Positions 1 to 8,150 of a DNA stretch of 64,000 nt are shown one piece after another (positions within the stretch are counted from its first letter, which is position 1; every line of letters starts with the position of its first letter). The DNA comes from an uncultured Arenicella sp. (GTDB taxonomy: Bacteria > Pseudomonadota > Gammaproteobacteria > Arenicellales > Arenicellaceae). The notes beneath the pieces were generated by a model that did not search any database, was not told where the DNA came from, and was given only the letters and a program-made list of their open reading frames with translations. Position numbers and translations under genes: made by a program. Location of the stretch: positions 1-64,000 of the forward strand of contig CALIVT010000005.1 of assembly GCA_938048185.1 (NCBI GenBank). Direction: 5' to 3'.

Positions 1-795
1 GCAGACCCGTATAACGCGCCGTTATCGGCTGTCTCGGCAAACTTTAATACGGCAAAATTGACGAAGCACAACGGTGCCATAACAAGCGCCGAACCTCAAA
101 CGCCGCTGACCAAAACTGCCACCAAACTGGCAAGGTCTTTGACGCAGAAAACCGAGCGCGTGAATTTGATTAATGGCGATAACGCACAGCAGAATTTTGC
201 TGAATTATTAGCGATTAAGCTTGATCTTAAGTCAGTCGATATTCAAATTAATCAGCGTGTTCCTGATCGCGCGAAGGCTTTTTATCAGCATGTAAATTCT
301 CACACCGTGGCCGATGTGCTGCGCGGAACTTTAGAGTTCTCTAATAATTTTATGGCGAATCAGGTGTTTTTAAAATTAGCCGAAGTAGATGATTTATCGG
401 CAAAAACGCTTGCTGCATCGCTCGATTTTAAGGCGGCCAGCCGCGTAGCGATGTCCGAGTTGTCACGCCAATTCAACTGGACCGGGCATAGCATTGTCGA
501 AGGCTCTGGCTTGTCGCGTGACAATAAGCTGAGTGCCCGGCAAATAGATGACCTATTGTTTGCACTCGCGAATCACAAAACCCTTTTTAAGAATATAGGA
601 AATAAATTTAAGTCCCAGGTCTACGCTAAGACCGGCACGCTCAACGGCGTGCGCAGTTACGCTGGATTCATTCAAATAGCCAATCGGAACTATCGCTTCG
701 TATTTAATTTTAATCGGCCGGTTGCCTATCGATATCGAGAGCAAATGCTTGACCGGCTATTGCAAGACTTGCATGCTGCACCCGTTAAAGATTAA
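1..795 (+). CDS. dacB: D-alanyl-D-alanine carboxypeptidase/endopeptidase, PBP4 (S13) family, 3' part
   Basis: The reading frame is open from base 1, so the gene enters from the left edge; the TTG start in the ORF track is internal. The protein is the C-terminal part of a periplasmic low-molecular-weight penicillin-binding protein that trims peptidoglycan stem peptides or cuts cross-links. The visible part begins with YNAPLSAVSANFN, typical of the family. It carries the SNN (SxN) motif in LEFSNNFMANQ and the KTG motif in VYAKTGTLNGVRSYAG. The segment GSGLSRDNKLS between them is also typical of S13 enzymes. The catalytic SxxK motif and signal peptide must lie upstream of the window. The family call is firm; the symbol is by homology only. 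Confidence 0.85.
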   Translation, partial: ADPYNAPLSAVSANFNTAKLTKHNGAITSAEPQTPLTKTATKLARSLTQKTERVNLINGDNAQQNFAELLAIKLDLKSVDIQINQRVPDRAKAFYQHVNSHTVADVLRGTLEFSNNFMANQVFLKLAEVDDLSAKTLAASLDFKAASRVAMSELSRQFNWTGHSIVEGSGLSRDNKLSARQIDDLLFALANHKTLFKNIGNKFKSQVYAKTGTLNGVRSYAGFIQIANRNYRFVFNFNRPVAYRYREQMLDRLLQDLHAAPVKD

Positions 796-811
796 CGGCG
801 AGAATGATTGA

Positions 812-2602
812 ATGAGAGGCTCAGGAAATGCCACCGAATTAGATAGAGTGGATTGGTCTAGTCTCAAGCAACTGTTGCCGTACTTAAGCGAGTTCAAGGG
901 GCGTATCGTTTTGGCGGTTCTGTGCCTAGTTGGTGCCAAGGTGGCAAGTGTGGGCTTGCCTTTCATATTAAAGCGCGTGGTAGACCAGCTCAACAGCGCC
1001 GAAGCCAACGGTAGCCCCGAGGCGATGGTCGTGCTTGTGCCGCTGGCCTTGCTCGTCGCCTACGGTATGGTGCGCTTTGCCAATGTGCTTTTTGGTGAAC
1101 TGCGCGATACTATTTTCGGGCGCGTGACCGAGCGCGCTATGCGTCGCGTGGGCCACCGTGTATTTGAGCACCTGCATTCGCTTGACCTGGCGTATCATTT
1201 AAACCGCCGCACCGGCGGGGTCTCGCGTGATATTGAGCGCGGGGTTAGCGGCATCAGCTTTCTGATGCGTTTTATGGTATTCAATATCGTGCCAACCTTT
1301 ATCGAGATTGGCATGATTATGATTCTATTGTTCTGGAATTATTCAGCTTGGTACGCGCTGATTGTATTTGTTTCGGTGGTCGCTTACGTCGGCTTTTCGG
1401 TAATCGCTACCGAATGGAGAACCGAAACGATTCGACAAATGAACTCGGCTGAGAGCAAGTCTAGCACTCGCTCGGTCGATAGTTTGTTGAACTTTGAGAC
1501 GGTTAAGTATTTCAATAACGAGGCCTATGAAGCGGTGCGCTATGATGAAAATTTAGCCGATTGGGAGTTGGCTAGGCGCAAGAATCGGCTTACCTTATTT
1601 GGTCTTAATGGTGGGCAGTCACTAATTATTGCAACGGCTGCAACAGCCTCAATGGTGTTGGCCGCCTACGACGTTGCCGCGCAGCGCATGACCATTGGCG
1701 ACTTTGTGTTGATCAATGCTTTGATGATGCAGATATTTGTGCCGCTTAACTTTCTTGGGTTTGTGTATCGCGAAATGAAAGGTTCGATGGCTAATATTGA
1801 TGCGATGTTCGCCTTGCTGAAAGTTGATTCCTCGGTCAAAGATCAGCACGATGCACAGGCACTAGTAATTGGTGATGCCGCGATTGAATTTGAAAATGTC
1901 GACTTTTCGTACCAACCCGAACGACCAATATTGCGAGGCGTGAGTTTCACCGTAGCGCCGAAGCAAAAGGTGGCAATCGTCGGCAGCAGCGGGTCTGGCA
2001 AGTCCACTATTATGAAACTCTTGTTTCGTTTCTATGATGTGACCGCTGGCGCTATTCGAATTGACGGCCAAGATATTTCAAACGTTAGTCAGCAAAGTCT
2101 TCGACAAGCAATTAGCGTGGTGCCGCAAGACACGGTTTTATTTAATGCCACTATCATAGAGAATATTCGCTACGGTAATGTCGATGCGAGTGACGATGAT
2201 GTTTGGCAAGCCGTGCGTATGGCGTACCTAGACGACTTTATTGCGCAACTGCCAGACGGTGAGCATACGCAGGTTGGTGAGCGGGGGCTCAAACTTTCTG
2301 GCGGCGAGAAACAACGCGTCGCGATCGCTCGCGCTATCCTAAAGCGGCCTCGAATTATGGTGTTTGACGAAGCGACTTCGTCGCTTGATAGTCGCGCCGA
2401 ACAACGTATCTTACAGGCGATGGAGCGGGTGCGCGGCGCGTATACTAGCGTTGTGATTGCTCATCGTTTATCAACGATAGTCGATTCCGATTTGATTCTG
2501 GTACTCGATCAGGGCGCGGTTTCAGAGCAAGGCACACACGCACAATTATTGGCGCATAACGGCTTGTACGCGGCTGCGTGGAAGCTGCAAAATTCTGAAT
2601 AG
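812..2602 (+). CDS. ABC transporter ATP-binding/permease protein, Atm1/HMT1 type
   Basis: A 596-residue half-transporter with an N-terminal six-helix exporter domain (about residues 25-320) and a C-terminal ATPase. Seen in the ATPase: Walker A GSSGSGKST, Q-loop VVPQDT, signature LSGGEKQRVAIARAI, Walker B IMVFDEATSSLD and switch histidine in VIAHRLSTI. The membrane part (RRTGGVSRDIERG, and the VKYFNNE segment) resembles Atm1/ABCB7 proteins, which in known members export glutathione-linked sulfur species or metal-thiol conjugates. It probably works as an inner-membrane homodimer. It starts 16 nt after the dacB-like stop. The ATG at 804 runs straight into a stop, which supports 812. The actual substrate cannot be read from the sequence. 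Confidence 0.88.
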   Translation: MRGSGNATELDRVDWSSLKQLLPYLSEFKGRIVLAVLCLVGAKVASVGLPFILKRVVDQLNSAEANGSPEAMVVLVPLALLVAYGMVRFANVLFGELRDTIFGRVTERAMRRVGHRVFEHLHSLDLAYHLNRRTGGVSRDIERGVSGISFLMRFMVFNIVPTFIEIGMIMILLFWNYSAWYALIVFVSVVAYVGFSVIATEWRTETIRQMNSAESKSSTRSVDSLLNFETVKYFNNEAYEAVRYDENLADWELARRKNRLTLFGLNGGQSLIIATAATASMVLAAYDVAAQRMTIGDFVLINALMMQIFVPLNFLGFVYREMKGSMANIDAMFALLKVDSSVKDQHDAQALVIGDAAIEFENVDFSYQPERPILRGVSFTVAPKQKVAIVGSSGSGKSTIMKLLFRFYDVTAGAIRIDGQDISNVSQQSLRQAISVVPQDTVLFNATIIENIRYGNVDASDDDVWQAVRMAYLDDFIAQLPDGEHTQVGERGLKLSGGEKQRVAIARAILKRPRIMVFDEATSSLDSRAEQRILQAMERVRGAYTSVVIAHRLSTIVDSDLILVLDQGAVSEQGTHAQLLAHNGLYAAAWKLQNSE

Positions 2603-2632
2603 AATTGCCCGCTCTGGTATCCTAGGCACATC

Positions 2633-3742
2633 ATGATTAAGCCGACTAAGCTAATGTATTCATTTGTTCGACCCGCGTTATTTTCGCTTGACCCAGAGCG
2701 TGCTCATGATTTAACAATGAGCAGTTTGAGAAAAGCGTCGAAAGTGCCATTTCTAACCGCTCAGATTAGCCGCATGTACGGCAATTGCGTTCCAGACTTA
2801 CCGGTTCGTTGCATGGGCATAGATTTCAAACACCCAGTTGGTTTGGCTGCCGGCTTAGACAAAGACGCACGGGCCTTACCGGCTTTTTCAGCATTGGGCT
2901 TTAGCGGTGTTGAGATGGGCACGGTTACGCCGAAACCGCAGCCGGGCAACGATAAACCTCGAATGTTTCGGCTCGTTGAAGATCAAGCGTTAATCAACCG
3001 TATGGGCTTTAACAGTAGCGGTGTTGATGCTTTCTTAGCCAATATAACGAAGACTGAAAAGACTGCGGTCGCGGGCATAAATATTGGTAAAAATGCGGTG
3101 ACTCCGATTGAGGACGCGCACTTTGACTATGTGTCTGCGATGCAGCGCGTTTATTCACAAGCTGATTACATTGCCGTCAACATTTCTTCACCGAATACCA
3201 AGTCTTTGCGAGAGCTGCAGAGCGAAGCCTCTCTCGACGAGCTGCTGATGAAGCTTAAGACGGCGCAGAAAAAGTGCGAGAAAGTGCATAAGCGTTATGT
3301 GCCAATCGCGCTAAAGGTCGCGCCTGATTTAGGCAGTCACGAAATTGAGGTTATCTCTGAATTGGTGCTATCTCATCAGTTCGATGCCGTGATCGCAAGC
3401 AACACCACTGTTACGCGCCCCGATTCGCTCAAAAGTAAGCATGCCCAAGAGGGTGGTGGCTTAAGCGGCGAACCGGTTAAGGAGTTGGCCACCGAGTGTA
3501 TTCGCCAGTTTTATAAAGCGTTGAATGGCAGGGCGCAGATTATTGGTGTCGGCGGGATCAATAATGCCGACGACGCGTGGGATAAAATGCTAGCGGGTGC
3601 CGACTATGTTCAAATTTACAGTCAATTTATTTATAACGGTCCTGGCATGATCGGCGATATTGTCAAAGGGCTTAAAGCCAAGGTGCATGCGCAAGGGTTT
3701 AAAGACCTGCCAACCGCGTTGGAAGCGTTGCGCAAAAAATAG
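2633..3742 (+). CDS. pyrD: Dihydroorotate dehydrogenase, class 2 (quinone-dependent)
   Basis: Fourth step of de novo pyrimidine synthesis: oxidises dihydroorotate to orotate with FMN and passes electrons to quinone at the inner membrane. Class 2 hallmarks are the N-terminal membrane-associating helix (MYSFVRPALFSLDPERAH), GLAAGLDKD, GTVTPKPQPGNDKPR and the catalytic serine in NISSPNT. The C-terminal phosphate/FMN loop reads VGGINNADDAWDKMLAGADY. The reported ATG at 2633 has a weak AGG about 8 nt upstream. The internal ATG at 2654 gives a start (MYSFVRPAL) that aligns with the E. coli PyrD N-terminus and may be the true one. Stand-alone gene, followed by rnpB. Confidence 0.95.
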   Translation: MIKPTKLMYSFVRPALFSLDPERAHDLTMSSLRKASKVPFLTAQISRMYGNCVPDLPVRCMGIDFKHPVGLAAGLDKDARALPAFSALGFSGVEMGTVTPKPQPGNDKPRMFRLVEDQALINRMGFNSSGVDAFLANITKTEKTAVAGINIGKNAVTPIEDAHFDYVSAMQRVYSQADYIAVNISSPNTKSLRELQSEASLDELLMKLKTAQKKCEKVHKRYVPIALKVAPDLGSHEIEVISELVLSHQFDAVIASNTTVTRPDSLKSKHAQEGGGLSGEPVKELATECIRQFYKALNGRAQIIGVGGINNADDAWDKMLAGADYVQIYSQFIYNGPGMIGDIVKGLKAKVHAQGFKDLPTALEALRKK

Positions 3743-3755
3743 ATTCAAAGCTGCT

Positions 3756-3783
3756 TTGCACTGGCGCGGATATTAAGTAGACT
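3756..3783 (+). promoter_or_regulatory. Candidate sigma70 promoter of rnpB
   Basis: TTGCAC at 3756-3761 and TAGACT at 3778-3783 are separated by 16 nt. The predicted start falls about 6 nt later, at 3789-3790, which is where the 5' strand of RNase P helix P1 begins. The agreement between the two independent readings supports the call. Confidence 0.6.
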
Positions 3784-3787
3784 TCGC

Positions 3788-4137
3788 CCGAGTCAACTGG
3801 ACAGTCGCCGCTTCGCAAGAAGGGGAGGAAAGTCCGGGCTCCATAGAGCAGAGTGCCAGATAACGTCTGGGCGGCGTAAGCCGACGGCCAGTGCAGCAGA
3901 AAGATACCGCTCGAACGCTTAGCGTGAGAGTAAGGGTGAAATGGTGCGGTAAGAGCGCACCGCGCAAGTGGTAACACAAGCGGCAAGGTAAACCCCACTC
4001 GGAGCAAGATCAAATAGGTGTTCGTATGGCGTGGCTCGCGTTGAACACGGGTAGATTGCTTGAGGTGTGCAGCGATGTACGCCCTAGATGAATGACTGTC
4101 CAAGACAGAACCCGGCTTATAGGTTGGCTCGCTTTTT
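3788..4137 (+). ncRNA. rnpB: RNase P catalytic RNA, bacterial class A
   Basis: The catalytic RNA that removes tRNA 5' leaders. Conserved core segments are easy to read: GAGGAAAGTCCGGGCTCC near the 5' end, GTGCGGTAAGAGCGCACCG in the middle, and GAATGACTGTCC...ACAGAACCCGGCTTAT near the 3' end. The terminal helix P1 forms between CGAGTCAAC (3789-3797) and GTTGGCTCG (4123-4131), nine pairs including one G-U. A run of seven T (4133-4139) follows directly, so P1 probably doubles as the intrinsic terminator stem. The 180-residue minus-strand ORF over this gene is the familiar false ORF antisense to RNase P RNA. Confidence 0.97.
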
Positions 4138-4139
4138 TT

Positions 4140-4485
4140 AACGTGTTTGGTCTGGTTTCGTAAGCGTGTTTGCGAGACCTGGGTCGCCGCGTTGGTTTGT
4201 TTGTTCGATGGTAGGGTGAGCGGGCGCGGAGTAAAAGGCACTGTTTTTATTAACAGTTTATGTTAATGTGCTGCTGAGATTATTAAATGCCCGCTACTCG
4301 TTGTATTACATAACCCTAATGCGGTAGAAAACACCGTGATTGGTTTTATAGTAGCCTTTATTAACTGCCTATTAAATAATCTGTTGCGCTTTAAAGTTAA
4401 AGTAATACTTTAAGATGCCGCCTTAAGTCACATGGAAAAGTGCGCTAACTTACTGAAAGAAAAAGGTTTTCTTGTCAATTAATCC
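4140..4485. other. AT-rich intergenic region between rnpB and the dcw promoter
   Basis: No gene is seen. It holds small palindromes: TTAACA/TGTTAA (4250-4255 and 4261-4266) and a perfect 8-bp-arm palindrome TTAAAGTA-A-TACTTTAA at 4397-4413. The second lies about 70 nt upstream of the proposed mraZ promoter and could be a regulator site. No function is assigned. Confidence 0.4.
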
Positions 4486-4512
4486 TTGACTACATTCGGC
4501 CTGTCGTAGATA
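4486..4512 (+). promoter_or_regulatory. Candidate promoter of the mraZ/dcw operon
   Basis: TTGACT at 4486-4491 and TAGATA at 4507-4512 with a short 15-nt spacer. It lies directly in front of the MraZ-box repeats, the arrangement known for the E. coli mraZ promoter. The spacer is short, so the exact -10 is uncertain. Confidence 0.45.
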
Positions 4513-4513
4513 G

Positions 4514-4538
4514 TGGCGAAATGTGGGCAGTTGTGGGA
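4514..4538 (+). promoter_or_regulatory. MraZ operator (TGGGN direct repeats)
   Basis: Three half-sites in strict 10-nt register: TGGCG (4514), TGGGC (4524) and TGGGA (4534), each separated by 5 nt. This is the TGGGN-N5 direct-repeat layout known to bind MraZ, the first gene product of the operon. It therefore predicts autoregulation. The first half-site is degenerate. Confidence 0.7.
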
Positions 4539-4594
4539 ATTTTAGGTAATTTTTTACCGAATTCAGCGAATTGCCAAGCGAACAATAATAAATG

Positions 4595-4609
4595 TGGGCC
4601 TAGATGGGG
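4595..4609 (+). promoter_or_regulatory. Second pair of MraZ-type repeats in the mraZ leader
   Basis: TGGGC (4595) and TGGGG (4605) again sit exactly 10 nt apart, just before the proposed mraZ start at 4621. Same motif and spacing as the upstream operator, but only two units. TGGGG may also act as part of a ribosome binding site. A weaker call than the upstream set. Confidence 0.4.
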
Positions 4610-4620
4610 CTAAAACAGTT

Positions 4621-5076
4621 GTGGCGAGAGGTAGTAACCATATAAGTCTTGATGCTAAAGGCCGGATGTCTATTCCGACCAAGCTTCGTGACGCCCTCAA
4701 GGGGGAGTCGGACGGACAGCTGGTGGTAACTATTAGCCCAAGTGATCGGTGCTTATTATTGTATCGGATGGAGGACTGGTCCGCGGTTGAAGAAAAGCTC
4801 ACGTCATTGCCAACTCTGAACGCTCAAGTGCGTCAACTGAAGCGCATGTTGATCGGTCATGCGGACGATTGCGCTATGGATGGTAGTGGTCGCATTTTGG
4901 TGCCGACACCGCTACGAGAATTCGCGGGCATTGACCGCAAAGCTGTCTTGGTAGGGCAGGGTGATAAGTATGAAATTTGGGATGAGGCGCAATGGGTTGC
5001 GCAACGTGAATCCCTACTGGCCATCGAACTCGATGAATCGGCACTGCCGGTCGAGCTCGAATCCTTGTCCTTTTAG
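4621..5076 (+). CDS. mraZ: Transcriptional regulator MraZ
   Basis: First gene of the dcw cluster; a DNA-binding ring-forming protein that represses its own operon through TGGGN repeats. Two AbrB-like half domains are visible, each with the DxxxR signature: DAKGRMSIP and DGSGRILVP. I place the start at GTG 4621, giving MARGSNHISLDAKGR, which aligns with E. coli MFRGATLVNLDSKGR. The ORF-track start at 4594 adds nine residues that the family lacks and would place the second repeat pair inside the coding region. The resulting 151 residues match the normal family length. rsmH follows after 9 nt. Confidence 0.93.
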   Translation: MARGSNHISLDAKGRMSIPTKLRDALKGESDGQLVVTISPSDRCLLLYRMEDWSAVEEKLTSLPTLNAQVRQLKRMLIGHADDCAMDGSGRILVPTPLREFAGIDRKAVLVGQGDKYEIWDEAQWVAQRESLLAIELDESALPVELESLSF

Positions 5077-5085
5077 AGGTCTGCC

Positions 5086-6054
5086 ATGACTACCTCTGAA
5101 GCTCACATTCCTGTCCTATTTCGAGAGGCAGTCGACGCGTTGAATATTCACGCGGGCGGCGCCTACGTTGACGCAACGCTAGGGCGTGCTGGGCATGCTC
5201 AAGAAATTGCTAAGCACATTGGCACTAACGGTAAGCTGGTCGCGTTTGATCGTGATCCGCGTGCCGTTGAGCTAGGTGAGAAAATGTTTGCCAACGATCA
5301 ACGAGTGCACATTATTCACAGCGAATTTAGCCGTATGGCTGAATTGCTGTGCGCAATGACAGACCTGGAAAAAGTTGATGGCGTGTTGATGGACTTAGGC
5401 GTCTCATCGCCGCAACTGGATCAGGCCGAGCGCGGCTTTAGCTTTATGCGTGACGGTGAGTTAGATATGCGCATGGACACCAGCAAGGGAGAGTCGGCCG
5501 CGCAATGGCTGGCGCGTGTCGATGAGCGTGATTTGATGATGGTTCTGTTCGATTTGGGCGAGGAAAAATTCGCTCGCCGTATCGCGCGCGCGATTGTTTT
5601 GACCCGTCAAGACACTAAGATCGAAAGCACCTTGCAGTTGGCTGCGATTATCGCTGACGCAACCCCGAAAAAAGATAAACACAAGCATCCTGCGACCCGT
5701 ACTTTTCAGGCGATTCGGTTGCACGTGAATCAAGAGTTGAGTCAGGTTAGCGCGGCCTTGCCGCAAGCGGTTGAGCTTTTGAACGAAGGCGGCCGTTTGG
5801 CGGTGATTAGTTTCCATTCGCTAGAGGACCGCATTGTTAAACGGTTTATTCGTGAGCTATCCACGCCGACACTGCCACCGAAGAATATCCCTGTTAGCGA
5901 AGACGCGTATCTAACGCCCCTTAAGGCATTGAGTCGCGCGATAAAGCCGAGTCGACAAGAAATTCAAGATAACCCTCGTTCACGCAGTTCTGTGCTCAGA
6001 ATTGCAGAACGCACTGCTGTGCCGTATCAAGCGGGAGGCCAGTGTGCGCGATAG
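5086..6054 (+). CDS. rsmH: 16S rRNA (cytosine1402-N4)-methyltransferase RsmH
   Basis: SAM-dependent methylation of C1402 in the ribosomal P site. The 322-residue protein has the usual N-terminus HIPVLFREAVDAL, SAM-binding YVDATLGRAGHA, the DRDP strand, GVSSPQLDQAERGFSF and the C-terminal FHSLEDRIVKRF. A good ribosome binding site, AGAGGT, precedes ATG 5086. The gene overlaps the start of ftsL, as usual in dcw clusters. Confidence 0.97.
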   Translation: MTTSEAHIPVLFREAVDALNIHAGGAYVDATLGRAGHAQEIAKHIGTNGKLVAFDRDPRAVELGEKMFANDQRVHIIHSEFSRMAELLCAMTDLEKVDGVLMDLGVSSPQLDQAERGFSFMRDGELDMRMDTSKGESAAQWLARVDERDLMMVLFDLGEEKFARRIARAIVLTRQDTKIESTLQLAAIIADATPKKDKHKHPATRTFQAIRLHVNQELSQVSAALPQAVELLNEGGRLAVISFHSLEDRIVKRFIRELSTPTLPPKNIPVSEDAYLTPLKALSRAIKPSRQEIQDNPRSRSSVLRIAERTAVPYQAGGQCAR

Positions 6055-6349
6055 CGTTATGTGGTTTTTAATCAGCAGCGTAGTTGTGACGGCCTTGTTT
6101 GTGGTTAATGTTCGCCATCAGCATCGTTTGGCGTACTTAGCCTTTCAAACCGCAGAGAATGAGCGTGATGCCTTGAATGATGAATGGGGTCAGTTGCTGG
6201 TTGAATCTAATCTTTGGGCGTCCGCGCAACGCGTTGAAAAAGAGGCGGGCGAAGCCTTGTCAATGCGTTTGCCTAAAAAGGGCGAAGTCGAATACGTGGG
6301 CGACGTTGAACCACAAGAGTTAGTGGGGGCAAATGATGAGCCGCGCTAA
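6044..6349 (+). CDS. ftsL: Cell division protein FtsL
   Basis: Small bitopic protein (101 residues) of the FtsQLB subcomplex that activates septal peptidoglycan synthesis. A short cytoplasmic N-terminus is followed by one membrane helix (MWFLISSVVVTALFVVNV) and a periplasmic coiled-coil region. I choose GTG 6044 because GGGAGG lies 6 nt upstream (6033-6037 region) and because the ORF-track TTG at 6002 would add residues that overlap RsmH heavily. It overlaps the rsmH stop by 11 nt and ftsI by 17 nt, implying coupled translation. The sequence is poorly conserved in the family; position and topology carry the call. Confidence 0.88.
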   Translation: MRDSVMWFLISSVVVTALFVVNVRHQHRLAYLAFQTAENERDALNDEWGQLLVESNLWASAQRVEKEAGEALSMRLPKKGEVEYVGDVEPQELVGANDEPR

Positions 6350-8150
6350 GTCATTGCCCGTGAAAACCTCGCGTAAGGTGGCTAACCCGCGAGCAAGCGC
6401 AAAGGATGTCATTATTCCGGTTTCGACGTGGCGCTATAAAGTGATTGGCCTTATGTTTGGCGGAATCTTTCTGGGGTTAACTGCACGCGCTGTGCATTTG
6501 CAGATTATTGATAACGATTATTTGCAATCACAAGGCGACGCGCGATATTTGCGCGTGCAAAAAGAGCCTCCAACACGCGGAATGATTGTTGATCGAAATG
6601 ATCAGCCATTGGCAATTAGCACGCCGGTGGAATCTATTTGGATGCACCCAGCGACGATTTTAGGCCAAGAAAAAGAATTTTCGTATAAGCAATTGACAGC
6701 ATTGCTTGGAACAACGCGCGATAAGTTAATTGCAAAAGCAGAGTCTAAAAAAGCACGCGAGTTCGTTTATTTGAAACGCCATTTATCCCCACACGTTGCA
6801 AAAAAAATATTGGCGTTAAATGTGCCGGGCATTAACTCGGTCAGAGAGTATAAGCGTTATTACCCTACTGGCCCGGTTATGGGGCATGTTTTGGGCTTCA
6901 CTAATATTGATAACGAAGGTCAAGAAGGGCTTGAGCTAGCCTATGATGAAGCCTTGAAAGGGCAAGCTGGTCGCACCCAAGTATTGCGCGACAAAGTTGG
7001 CCATGTGGTTGAATACGTTGAACAATTGGCTCGTGTTCGCCACGGCGAAGGAATTAAGTTAAGTCTTGATGCGCGCATTCAGTATTTGGCCTATCGTCAT
7101 TTACAGGCCGCGGTAAAGCGCCATAAGGCGACCTCAGCGTCGTTGGTTGCTTTGGACGCCAAGACCGGCGAAATCTTGTCGATGATAAGCATGCCTGACT
7201 TTAATCCGAACGATCGAGCTGACTTGAAAAGCGCGCATTTTCGCAATCGCTCAATCACCGATTCTTATGAGCCAGGGTCAACCGTGAAACCGATCACTGT
7301 CGCCATGGCTCTGGACGCGGGCGTGGTCGACCCAGACACAATTATCGACACCGAAAAAGGTTTTTACTACATTGGCCGCAGTCGGATCAACGATACCAAG
7401 CCACATGGCGAAATCTCCGTAGCGCAAGTGATTGCTAAGTCTAGTAATATTGGCTCGGCTAAAGTTGCGATGATGATGGAACCGCGCGACTTGTTTAATG
7501 CGTACCGCAAGCTTGGCTTTGGTCAGACCAATAAGTTGAGTATTCCGGGTGAGCAAAAAGGTATTTTGGCGAACCGAAAAAAATGGCGTCCAATTGAACA
7601 CGCAACCATGAGCTATGGTTACGGTTTGTCGGTTAATACACTTCAGCTCGCGCGTTCGTATCAAGCCTTGGCAAACGACGGAATATTATTGCCGGCCAGC
7701 TTGCACCCAGTTGAGAAAACGCCGAAAGGCGAGCGAATCTTCTCCAAAGAAACGACCGATCAAATAGCACGCATGCTCGAGTCTGCGGTGGCGGATAAAG
7801 GCACGGCCCCGAAAGCCAGAGTTGATCAATTCCGTGTGGGTGGTAAAACGGGTACTGCTCACCGTGTGGTCAATGGTCAGTATCAAGACGACAGCTATAT
7901 GTCGTTGTTCGCAGGCTTTGCGCCAATCAGTGACCCTGAGATTGTGTTGGTAGTGTCGGTCAACGACCCTAAAGGCGTTGACTACTACGGCGGTTTGGTT
8001 GCGGCACCGGTTTTTTCCGAGGTTATGGCTGGAGCCTTGCGTTTGCGAGGTGTTATTCCGGATGCATTAGAAGCACCGAAAGAAGATAAATTGAAGCTGA
8101 TGATCGCTCGACCGCTCGCGGCACTGGACGACGAGGTGACGACGCAATGA
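6333..8150 (+). CDS. ftsI: Septal peptidoglycan transpeptidase FtsI (PBP3)
   Basis: Class B penicillin-binding protein that cross-links septal peptidoglycan together with FtsW. A membrane anchor lies near residues 36-56 (VIGLMFGGIFLGLTARAV). The PBP dimer domain follows (TRGMIVDRND), then the transpeptidase domain with SxxK at about 316-319 (GSTVKP), SxN at about 370-372 (KSSNIGS) and KTG at about 505-507 (GGKTGTAHR). All three motifs are intact over 605 residues. It overlaps ftsL at its start and shares ATGA with murE at its end. Confidence 0.97.
   Translation: MMSRAKSLPVKTSRKVANPRASAKDVIIPVSTWRYKVIGLMFGGIFLGLTARAVHLQIIDNDYLQSQGDARYLRVQKEPPTRGMIVDRNDQPLAISTPVESIWMHPATILGQEKEFSYKQLTALLGTTRDKLIAKAESKKAREFVYLKRHLSPHVAKKILALNVPGINSVREYKRYYPTGPVMGHVLGFTNIDNEGQEGLELAYDEALKGQAGRTQVLRDKVGHVVEYVEQLARVRHGEGIKLSLDARIQYLAYRHLQAAVKRHKATSASLVALDAKTGEILSMISMPDFNPNDRADLKSAHFRNRSITDSYEPGSTVKPITVAMALDAGVVDPDTIIDTEKGFYYIGRSRINDTKPHGEISVAQVIAKSSNIGSAKVAMMMEPRDLFNAYRKLGFGQTNKLSIPGEQKGILANRKKWRPIEHATMSYGYGLSVNTLQLARSYQALANDGILLPASLHPVEKTPKGERIFSKETTDQIARMLESAVADKGTAPKARVDQFRVGGKTGTAHRVVNGQYQDDSYMSLFAGFAPISDPEIVLVVSVNDPKGVDYYGGLVAAPVFSEVMAGALRLRGVIPDALEAPKEDKLKLMIARPLAALDDEVTTQ

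Noticed and set aside
3699-4241. 180-residue minus-strand ORF (and 68-residue companion) over rnpB
   Set aside because: It is antisense to conserved RNase P RNA elements; its apparent conservation comes from the RNA. This is a known type of false protein annotation.
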